From: Chloroflexota bacterium
GTDB taxonomy: Bacteria; Chloroflexota; Anaerolineae; Caldilineales; Caldilineaceae
NCBI GenBank assembly: GCA_016861025.1
Contig: BOKO01000006.1
Coordinates: forward strand, 186,001-250,000
Direction of reading: 5' to 3'
DNA length: 64,000 nucleotides
Made by a program: the position numbers and the translations under genes. The notes beneath the pieces are model-generated. The model ran no database searches. It worked only from the letters and a program-made list of their open reading frames with translations, and had not been told where the DNA came from. Positions 51,439 to 59,647 of the stretch are shown piece after piece; position 1 is the first letter of the stretch, and each line of letters begins with the position of its first letter.

Positions 51439-53595
51439 TCAGATCGACAGCAGACGATTCACAATCGTGAGCAATGGGCCACTTTGCTCAAAACCACTCT
51501 CGCTGTAGTCACTGGCGCCGAGAAAGATTTGCCGTCGCGTGCGGCGGATCAAACCAAGCAACAGCCGACGCAATGTATCCTGGCGTGTGGTGAATTCGTC
51601 GCGGTCGGTCCAAGGCGCGCCGGGTTGCCAGCGCATCGAGAGAACATAAGGATGCGTCAACGGCTGATAAAGCCGCTCCCACCAACTGGTGGCGCCGATG
51701 TCGAGCCAGAACTGCACATCGACAGCGCGATTGCGCAAGAGGAAAGTGTATGCTGGCGCCAGAAAGACCGCCTCAGCCGGCGTCTGCCAGCCCGGCAAAA
51801 AGAGCGCCCCGATCGCGCCGCTTTCGGCAAGCAGCACATATTCGCGACCGAAGCGCACAGCGTCAACCCCGCCTGATTGGCTCCCCTCCAGCGTCCAGCG
51901 AAACTTACGCGCCGATTCGACCAGCTGACTGGCGACCCGCGCGGCGTCGCGATCGTCATGAAAACCAAAGCCAGGCTGACTGAGCACCTCACCAAAAAGG
52001 CGGGCGAAAAACTGATCGAGCGGCGTGAGGGTCGTCTCGCTGCGGTAGGCGTAGAGCCAGTCGCGCAGCCGGGTGTAATGCTCCCCGCTGGCGTAGGTCA
52101 CGCGCTGGCGTATCTCCTCGGCAAGCGCGCCAAATTCGCCCAATTCGTTGTCGCGGCGGCGCGGTGGATAAACTTTGGTCGAGAGCAGGTTGCTGCGCAC
52201 CGGATCAAGGTCGCTGATGGCAACCGTCAACGCCAGCGTTACGTCGGTGGCGGCAGGCGGCATTCCCCAAAATGGGTGTGCGAGTCGCGCCAGGGTCAAC
52301 AGCGTGCGCGCAGCCGGTTCATCTTGCAGCGCGCGGCTGGGGCGATGCGTCGCCAACGCAATGCCGTAGCGGTCGAGTGCAGTTTGCAGGCTGAAACGCA
52401 GTGCATCGCTGACAAAGGGCGCCAGAACGGCGATCTCGCCTGGCGCAACGCCCTGATCGTTTACAAGGGAATGAATCTGCGCTGCGGCCCATTCGAGCAT
52501 CTGCGGATAGAAGCGAAAATGCTGATCAGGAACTACTAATGCCGGGAGGTTCTCCTCTAACTCGACCAGCGGCTGCGAAAGAGTGCGGCGACGTGCATCG
52601 AAAACACCGTCGACGCGGCGCGCAACATGCGCAATGGAAGGCGTCATGATGTGCGATCCATCCATGACCGTCTGTACATCGCACAGATCGCGCAATTCGT
52701 TGACGCCCTGTGGATCGGCGCCGAGAAAGGTGCGATAACCGGCGTCGCTGTCTGCAATGATCAATGCGCTGTCGAGGTGAGGCAGCCAGGCGGCGACCAG
52801 TTGATGCGCGCTGCGCGTGTCCTCTTCGGCGTTGTCGTAGATCAGATGACGATGTGTGCGGAAGAGATGTGTGCGGCTCCAGGGATTCGTGAGTACATGT
52901 TCGTTGAAAATCAGGATTTGCAGACTGAAATCGAGCAGCGTTTCTTGCAGACAGCGCTGGCGAAACTGATGGGAGATGCGCCGTGCGGCGCGCAACGCAT
53001 TGAGCCGCGCTGCACGCTGCTCCCCCAACGGTGCGGCCAGTTCGAGCCGTTCGTACGCCTCGTCGATGCCAAGTCCGTGCAATGCGGCTTTGTTGAGATT
53101 GTCCAACACCTGGCTGACAACGCGCGCGCGCTCGACACGTACGCCGTCGAACGCGCCGTCATCAATGGCGGCGTCGACAAGCGGCGCCATGTGATACTGG
53201 CTGGTTTCGAGAGTGAGGAAGGTCGGCTCGCGGCCAGGATCGGCGAAACCGACAGTCGGCGCCAACAGGGGCCAGTAGAGTTCCACCGACTGTTGCGCCA
53301 GGCTTGCGAACGTAGTGACGCGCACCATCGGTCCTGGCGGCATCGATGCACTACGCATACTCTGTCCACCACGCAACGCCTCGTGATATGGCGTCGCCAA
53401 CGAACGCTGCGGTAGCAGCACGAGAATGTCATCCCCGCGCACGCGTTCGGTGCGCAACAGCCGCCGCAGATGCTCAATCGCAGCCGTGGTCTTCCCGGCG
53501 CCAAATGGACCGTAGAGAAAATGTCTGCGATTTGTGTCGATGGGCGCTGTGTTCATGATGCGTTGCAACCAATTCGTAGTAACATAGGCTGGCAA
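51439..53595 (-). CDS. UvrD-like SF1 helicase-type protein with altered helicase motifs
   Basis: A 718-residue protein with the overall layout of UvrD/PcrA-type SF1 helicases. Walker A is intact (YGPFGAGKTT, about residues 28-37). The motif II region reads HLIYDNAEEDTR where UvrD has DE-QD, and motif III reads ADSDAGYRTFLGAD where the family has GDxxQSIYxFRGA. DNA-dependent ATPase or strand separation may therefore be weakened or lost, and the protein may bind DNA structurally. The C-terminal 250 residues are diverged. ATG 53595 or the in-frame ATG at 53556 could be the start; the latter gives NTAPIDTNRRHFLYGPF. It is divergent from an aminotransferase gene. Confidence 0.7.
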   Translation of the reverse strand: MPAYVTTNWLQRIMNTAPIDTNRRHFLYGPFGAGKTTAAIEHLRRLLRTERVRGDDILVLLPQRSLATPYHEALRGGQSMRSASMPPGPMVRVTTFASLAQQSVELYWPLLAPTVGFADPGREPTFLTLETSQYHMAPLVDAAIDDGAFDGVRVERARVVSQVLDNLNKAALHGLGIDEAYERLELAAPLGEQRAARLNALRAARRISHQFRQRCLQETLLDFSLQILIFNEHVLTNPWSRTHLFRTHRHLIYDNAEEDTRSAHQLVAAWLPHLDSALIIADSDAGYRTFLGADPQGVNELRDLCDVQTVMDGSHIMTPSIAHVARRVDGVFDARRRTLSQPLVELEENLPALVVPDQHFRFYPQMLEWAAAQIHSLVNDQGVAPGEIAVLAPFVSDALRFSLQTALDRYGIALATHRPSRALQDEPAARTLLTLARLAHPFWGMPPAATDVTLALTVAISDLDPVRSNLLSTKVYPPRRRDNELGEFGALAEEIRQRVTYASGEHYTRLRDWLYAYRSETTLTPLDQFFARLFGEVLSQPGFGFHDDRDAARVASQLVESARKFRWTLEGSQSGGVDAVRFGREYVLLAESGAIGALFLPGWQTPAEAVFLAPAYTFLLRNRAVDVQFWLDIGATSWWERLYQPLTHPYVLSMRWQPGAPWTDRDEFTTRQDTLRRLLLGLIRRTRRQIFLGASDYSESGFEQSGPLLTIVNRLLSI

Positions 53596-53641
53596 TCAAT
53601 AGTGACAAGCATGTTACCGTGAACCAAAGGGAGAAGCCAAG

Positions 53642-54730
53642 ATGCGGAGTTATACAATTCCACTTGTCCCCGGCCCTGTGTCCGTCCCCGATGCCGTGCG
53701 TGCGGTCTATGCTGTCGATTATGGCAGCGCCGACCTGGAGGAAGAATTTTTTGAGTTGTATGAACGTTGTGAACGCAAATTGCAGCACGTTCTGGGCGCC
53801 AGCACGCAGGTGACGATCCAGACCGGCGAAGGGATGTTGGCGCTGTGGGGCGCGCTCAAGAGCGTCGTTCGTCCCGGCGACCGTGTGCTGGCCGTGGGGA
53901 CGGGGCTGTTCGGCGTCGGCATCGGCGAAATGGCGCAGCAGATCGGCGCTGAGGTTGAAGTCGTCGAGTTTCCCTTCGACAGCATCGTCGATCCAACGCC
54001 GGTGCGCGAGGTGGCGCGGCGTTTCCGCCCGAAGTTGATCACCGCCGTGCACTGTGAGACGCCGAGCGGTGCGCTCAACCCGTTGGAGGAGCTGGGACAG
54101 ATCAGTCGCGAAGTCGATGCGCTCTTTTATGTCGATTTTGTGGCGAGCGGCGGCGGCGTCCCCGTCGATGTGGATCGCTGCGCCATCGATCTCGGTCTGC
54201 TGGGCAGCCAGAAGGTGTTGAGCCTGCCGCCCGATCTCTCGATGGTGACGGTAAGCGAACGGGCGTGGGAGGTCGTCGAGGCGGTGAACTATGCAGGATA
54301 CGATGCGCTCAAACCGTGGCATCGCGGACCAGCGCAGCGTTATCTGCCCTACACGCACAACTGGAGCGCACTGGCGGCGCTCGACGTTGCGCTCGACCTG
54401 TTGCTGACGGAAGGCATGGAGGCTGTTTACGCGCGGCACGCCGCCGTGGCGGCATCTTGCCGCCGCGCGCTGGAGGGGATGGGTGTGCGTCTGTTTCCGC
54501 AGCGTGAAGAATACAACTCGCCGACGGTCACCGCCGCCTATGTGCCCGACGGCTGGACATGGCCCGAACTGGACAGGGCGCTGCGCATCCAGGGCATGGC
54601 CGTTGGCGGCAACTATGGAGACCTGGCGGGCAAGGTCTTTCGCATCGGGCACATGGGCAGCCAGGCAAACGCCGCGTTAGTCGAGCGCGGCATGGAAGTG
54701 CTGCGCCGCGTGTTGAGCCGCACGGCCTGA
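53642..54730 (+). CDS. Class V aminotransferase (serine-glyoxylate/alanine-glyoxylate type)
   Basis: A 362-residue PLP enzyme. The opening YTIPLVPGPVSVPDAV is typical of the alanine/serine-glyoxylate aminotransferase group. The PLP lysine is in LGSQKVLSLPP (about residue 194) and the aspartate that contacts the ring nitrogen is in FYVDFVAS (about 163). It would transfer amino groups to glyoxylate or a similar oxoacid. An AAGGGAGAAGCC ribosome binding site precedes ATG. It is followed 73 bases later by a LysE-family exporter on the same strand, a possible amino acid export partner. Confidence 0.88.
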   Translation: MRSYTIPLVPGPVSVPDAVRAVYAVDYGSADLEEEFFELYERCERKLQHVLGASTQVTIQTGEGMLALWGALKSVVRPGDRVLAVGTGLFGVGIGEMAQQIGAEVEVVEFPFDSIVDPTPVREVARRFRPKLITAVHCETPSGALNPLEELGQISREVDALFYVDFVASGGGVPVDVDRCAIDLGLLGSQKVLSLPPDLSMVTVSERAWEVVEAVNYAGYDALKPWHRGPAQRYLPYTHNWSALAALDVALDLLLTEGMEAVYARHAAVAASCRRALEGMGVRLFPQREEYNSPTVTAAYVPDGWTWPELDRALRIQGMAVGGNYGDLAGKVFRIGHMGSQANAALVERGMEVLRRVLSRTA

Positions 54731-54803
54731 GACTCTGGCTGGCGGATATGTTTTCGATGCGCCAGAGATGGGGCCTTTTCATCAAATTCCTGAGGATGCG
54801 CTG

Positions 54804-55418
54804 ATGACCTTCTTGTTGGCGTTTACGGCTGGATTCATCTTCTATTCTCAACAGATAGTGGCGAACGCAACGGCGTTGAGCAAGGGCAGACGGCGCGGCG
54901 TTGGCGCAGCGTTGGCTGTGCTTGCCGGCGCGTTGGCGGGCGATGCATTGTGGGCGGCGGGCGCATTGGTCGTCGTGGCGATCTCGCTGCAGGTGGAGCC
55001 GCTGCGCGTGATTTTTGGCGTGGTCGGCAGCTTCTTCTTCCTGCGTCTTGCCTGGGCTGCCCTTCTCGACGCGCGCCAGAATGCCATGCCGCGCACCGAC
55101 ATCGCCGACGCACAGGGTGGCTGGCGCGGCGGAGCACAGATCACTTTTCGCAACCCCTATGCGCTAGGCTTTTGGGTCGGTGTGGCCGCGTTGATTTGCC
55201 TGCTCACGGCGCCGCAGCCGCTGCTCTCCGATTTTCTCTTGCTCTTTCTGGGCATCATGCTCGGCGCCGGGCTGTGGTGTGGTTTGCTGGCGCTGCGCAG
55301 CGTTTCCGCTCCGTCAGCCACCTTCTTCCGGCTGGTCAATCTGATCGTCGGTGTATTGGCTGCGCTGATCGGCGTGTATGGACTGTGGTTCGTCGTCACG
55401 CACTCTCTGGCAGGCTAA
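54804..55418 (+). CDS. LysE family exporter
   Basis: A 204-residue, six-helix membrane protein of the LysE/RhtB amino acid exporter family. The N-terminal FTAGFIFYSQQIVANATALSKG stands in the position of the family signature, though the typical GPGP is not kept. Later segments (ITFRNPYALGFWVGV, NLIVGVLAALIGVYGL) match. ATG 54804 follows TGAGGATGCG; an ATG at 54768 would add 12 hydrophilic residues. It probably exports an amino acid made or released by the upstream aminotransferase; this is inference. Confidence 0.82.
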   Translation: MTFLLAFTAGFIFYSQQIVANATALSKGRRRGVGAALAVLAGALAGDALWAAGALVVVAISLQVEPLRVIFGVVGSFFFLRLAWAALLDARQNAMPRTDIADAQGGWRGGAQITFRNPYALGFWVGVAALICLLTAPQPLLSDFLLLFLGIMLGAGLWCGLLALRSVSAPSATFFRLVNLIVGVLAALIGVYGLWFVVTHSLAG

Positions 55419-55423
55419 ATGGT

Positions 55424-55546
55424 ATGGTCTCACCTTGCACCAGGCCTACGCGGCATTGGCATCCTAATTATGAGCAAGAGCCGGAGATCGACGAACAGGT
55501 GCGCACTCAGGCGCGTCGCGTTGGCAGCGCGAATTCGCCAGAATGA
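55424..55546 (+). CDS. Possible 40-codon ORF
   Basis: ATG 55424 opens VSPCTRPTRHWHPNYEQEPE and then IDEQVRTQARRVGSANSPE before a stop at 55546. It fills the gap between the LysE gene and the convergent CAP/LysM gene and has a protein-like amino acid mix, but no ribosome binding site is visible and no family is recognised. Confidence 0.25.
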   Translation: MVSPCTRPTRHWHPNYEQEPEIDEQVRTQARRVGSANSPE

Positions 55547-55552
55547 ATCAAA

Positions 55553-56947
55553 TCACGGCACAGCCAGCGTCTGTCCAGGCTGAAGCAAGCTGCGCTCAGT
55601 CAAGCCGTTGATGCGCAGCATCTCCTGCCAGTCGACGCCGAGGCGGAGCGCGATGGCAAAGACGGTGTCCCCCGTGCGAACGGTGTACGATTTCTGGGCG
55701 GGTGCAGCCTCGCCTTCTGGGTTGACGGTCTCTGCGCCGCCGCCGGGGATAATCAAGACCTGCCCGATCTGCAGATAGTCGCGATCGGTCAGATTGTTCG
55801 CCCGATATAGCTCCTGCAGCGAGACCTTGTGACTCAAAGCAATGGCGAGCGCCGTGTCTCCGCTGCGCACGGTGTACTCTGTTCTTGTTGGGGCGCCTGA
55901 CGAAGCGCTGTTCTGGCGATTGGATGTGAACTCGCTGGCAATGGCTGTTGACGCTGTGGCGACAACTTCTTCGGCCTCTGAAGAAATTGACGATTCTTCC
56001 TCTTTATCCAGACTTGCAGGCAACGCCAGCTCCTGGCCGATCTGGAGCAGGCTGAACTCGCCCAGACCGTTGACTGCGGCAAGCTCCTGCCAGGTGACGC
56101 CATAGCGCAGCCCAATCGAGACAAGCGTGTCGCCTGCGGCGACGGTGTAGCGCTGTTTGCCAGCCACTGCCCCACTACTCGCATCAACGGGGCCTCCGAC
56201 GCCGCCGATCGATGGCAGGCGCAACACCTGCCCGATCTGGAGCAGGTCGTTTTCCTTCATGTTGTTGGCAATGGCGATGTCTTGCCAGTCGAGGCCGTAG
56301 CGAATGGCGATGCCGAGCAAAGTGTCGCCGGCTACTATCGTATAATCCATGCCTCCGGGCGGCACGCGCTCGACCGCGGTTGATGCGGCGGATGCACCGC
56401 GTCCTGACGCTGGCGAAGAGGTGATATAGACCGGAGGGCTGCCGTTGGCGTTGCCGAAGTCGGTGACAAAGATGTAGAAGCCGTTGGACGCAACCCCGGC
56501 GCCGACGCCAATGTCATCCCAGTGACCGCCGAGGATGTTGACGCGGTGAATCCAATCGTTCATCCACCAGACAATGGCGCGTTCAGGGGATGCCACAGCC
56601 ACCCAGTTCTCACTCACGGAGCTGCTGCCATAGCCGGCGCGAGCTGCGCGTGTGCGCACGTTGCTGCCATCGCTGCCGTAATGTCCCCAGTTGCCGTTGG
56701 CAATAATGTCGTCGACATGACGCTGTGCTGCCAGGGTAAGTTCGGCATTCAGCGCCAGCGGCGGCAGCCCGTGATCGATGCGCGCCTGATTGACATCGTT
56801 AAAAATCTGTTGAGCAGCGGGACCTAAGCTGACGCCGCCCTCTTGCGCCGACACGGGCTTGATGAGAAGCAGCGATGCAGTCAGGACAAGTAGAACGATG
56901 GTCTGCAAATGGACTGTGAACGTCAAAGCCTTTGAACAAATTTTCAT
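55553..56947 (-). CDS. Secreted CAP-domain protein with four LysM repeats
   Basis: A 464-residue exported protein. ATG 56947 gives a signal peptide (KICSKALTFTVHLQTIVLLV...VSAQ). Residues about 42-170 are a CAP (SCP/PR-1) domain with WGHYGSDG, the SENW glutamate and HWDDIGVGAG, the usual metal-binding pair. Four LysM domains follow (TIVAGDTLLGIAIRYGLDWQ, TVAAGDTLVSIGLRYGVTWQ, TVRSGDTALAIALSHKV, TVRTGDTVFAIALRLGVDWQ), separated by Ser/Glu-rich linkers. LysM binds N-acetylglucosamine polymers, so the protein is probably anchored in the cell wall. The start at 56947 has no strong ribosome binding site and a possible -10 just upstream, suggesting a very short leader. Confidence 0.9.
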   Translation of the reverse strand: MKICSKALTFTVHLQTIVLLVLTASLLLIKPVSAQEGGVSLGPAAQQIFNDVNQARIDHGLPPLALNAELTLAAQRHVDDIIANGNWGHYGSDGSNVRTRAARAGYGSSSVSENWVAVASPERAIVWWMNDWIHRVNILGGHWDDIGVGAGVASNGFYIFVTDFGNANGSPPVYITSSPASGRGASAASTAVERVPPGGMDYTIVAGDTLLGIAIRYGLDWQDIAIANNMKENDLLQIGQVLRLPSIGGVGGPVDASSGAVAGKQRYTVAAGDTLVSIGLRYGVTWQELAAVNGLGEFSLLQIGQELALPASLDKEEESSISSEAEEVVATASTAIASEFTSNRQNSASSGAPTRTEYTVRSGDTALAIALSHKVSLQELYRANNLTDRDYLQIGQVLIIPGGGAETVNPEGEAAPAQKSYTVRTGDTVFAIALRLGVDWQEMLRINGLTERSLLQPGQTLAVP

Positions 56948-57101
56948 GCTGCGCCCAGCATACCAGACAGTGCGCTGATGCTGCAAACCGGTCGATGCTT
57001 TCTGGTCACCCCGCCTGACCGAGACTATCCGCAATCGACGCAGAAAGCGTATAATGGTTGTATCATTCTTGCAGGCTCAACATCGATTTGCGGAGGAAAA
57101 A

Positions 57102-57467
57102 ATGCGATCTCTAGAGAATCTGGTTCGGCGCAATCTGGTTGTTATTCTGCTTGTGTTGCTGCTTGGCGGCTTCCTGATGTTGCTGGCCGAGCTGTTGCTC
57201 ACCGGCCATGTCGATGGAATTCAGAATGTCGCCATCATCGCCTCAGCGATTGGCGCGATCGGTGTGGCGACAGGAATTTTCGTGAAAGGAACAGTGCGAC
57301 ATATTGTTGCGATTCTGCTGCTGGTGCTGACGTTGAGTGGATTGATGGGCGTGAGCCAGCATATTGGGGCGGACAATGACGCTTCGCCGCCACCGCTGGC
57401 GCCTTTGAGTCTCTCCGGGCTGGCATTGATGGGGGCTGTCGCGCTGTTGGCGAAACAAGATGAGTAG
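57102..57467 (+). CDS. Small hydrophobic membrane protein, unknown function
   Basis: A 121-residue protein with about four membrane helices (NLVVILLVLLLGGFLMLLAE, VAIIASAIGAIGVATGIFV, HIVAILLLVLTLSGLMGVS, LSGLALMGAVALLAK). GGAGGAAAAA precedes ATG 57102; the open frame upstream to 57054 is less likely. No family recognised; no charged catalytic motif. It is divergent from the CAP/LysM gene. Confidence 0.75.
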   Translation: MRSLENLVRRNLVVILLVLLLGGFLMLLAELLLTGHVDGIQNVAIIASAIGAIGVATGIFVKGTVRHIVAILLLVLTLSGLMGVSQHIGADNDASPPPLAPLSLSGLALMGAVALLAKQDE

Positions 57468-57504
57468 CCAGGAATCGATGGACTCTTCGCATCACGCATG
57501 AGGA

Positions 57505-57533
57505 TTGCATCAATTGTCGGTTCTGTATATGCT
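57505..57533 (+). promoter_or_regulatory. Promoter of the PLP lyase gene
   Basis: TTGCAT (57505-57510), 17 bases, TATGCT (57528-57533). Transcription would start near 57540, giving a leader of about 73 bases that contains the hairpin at 57557-57590. Confidence 0.55.
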
Positions 57534-57556
57534 GTAAAGACAATGCTATGGACGAC

Positions 57557-57590
57557 GATGTTGCTGTGCGATCTGACGTACAGCAACATC
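57557..57590 (+). promoter_or_regulatory. Leader hairpin before the PLP lyase start
   Basis: An 11-bp perfect stem (57557-57567 with 57580-57590) and 12-base loop, ending about 7 bases before the AAAGGAG ribosome binding site. It could control ribosome access or protect the mRNA 5' end. No T tract follows, so it is not a simple terminator. Confidence 0.6.
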
Positions 57591-57612
57591 TCATATTAAA
57601 GGAGAAGAAGCC

Positions 57613-58989
<1,377 letters not shown>

Positions 58990-59010
58990 ATGTTGAGACA
59001 GGAGCAAATG

Positions 59011-59046
59011 AAAAAGGCGGGACAGCGTTCACTGTCTCGCCTTTTT
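59011..59046 (+). terminator. Rho-independent terminator after the PLP lyase
   Basis: A-rich flank and GGCGGGACAG paired with CTGTCTCGCC (one G-T pair), short loop, then a T tract (CTTTTT). A textbook intrinsic terminator; its A-rich left side also makes it usable for the convergent DUF302 gene. Confidence 0.85.
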
Positions 59047-59070
59047 GTTGACGCCTCTCTTTTTATTGCT

Positions 59071-59481
59071 TTATTGCGCCAGCGCCGCCGCCACTTTTTC
59101 CAACCGCGTGCGCGCGTCCTGGGCGACTTCCGTCAACACCGGGTTGTCGTCGATGAGACCGATCATGGCAATCGGATCGCCCAACGATACGATAGAGCCT
59201 CCCTGTTCGGCGTCTTCGTAAACGATCACATTGCATGGCAACAGCAGACCCACCGCCAGTTCATTCGACAGCGCCCGGTGCGCCAGCGGTGGATTGCACG
59301 CTCCTAAGATCGTGTACTTCCTGAAATCTACGTCGAGGCGATTCTTGAGCGTCGCCTTTATATCAATCGACGTGAGCACGCCAAAGCCTTGTGTTTTGAG
59401 CGCAGCGGTCACCCGCTCAATCGCTTCTTCATAAGGTGCATCGAGATGAACACGAATGCCAAGTTGAGTCGCTGTCGCCAT
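59071..59481 (-). CDS. DUF302 family protein
   Basis: A 136-residue soluble protein of the DUF302 family. Typical elements are the repeated LDAPYEEAIERVTAALKTQGFGVLTSIDI region, RKYTILGACNPPLAHRAL (the conserved ACNP segment) and LLLPCNVIVYED. ATG 59481 follows AAAGGAGACAAT. The function of the family is not established; some relatives are linked with metal or thiol homeostasis. Convergent with the PLP lyase. Confidence 0.88.
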   Translation of the reverse strand: MATATQLGIRVHLDAPYEEAIERVTAALKTQGFGVLTSIDIKATLKNRLDVDFRKYTILGACNPPLAHRALSNELAVGLLLPCNVIVYEDAEQGGSIVSLGDPIAMIGLIDDNPVLTEVAQDARTRLEKVAAALAQ

Positions 59482-59647
59482 ATTGTCTCCTTTGCGCGTG
59501 TCGCGCATTGTTGAAAGCCGTTTAGTTTGGTTAAGTATCGCGCCAACAACGCTCAGTTTGCGCTCTCTAATGGCTTATGCAACGGATAAGACTAAGCTAA
59601 TAGCTAAGCACCTTGTGAGATATGGATTGCTCCAGGCTGTCCAAGCT

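Noticed and set aside
53474..54652. A 392-codon minus-strand ORF over the aminotransferase gene
   Set aside because: No recognisable domain, and the plus strand has a canonical PLP lysine region and ribosome binding site.
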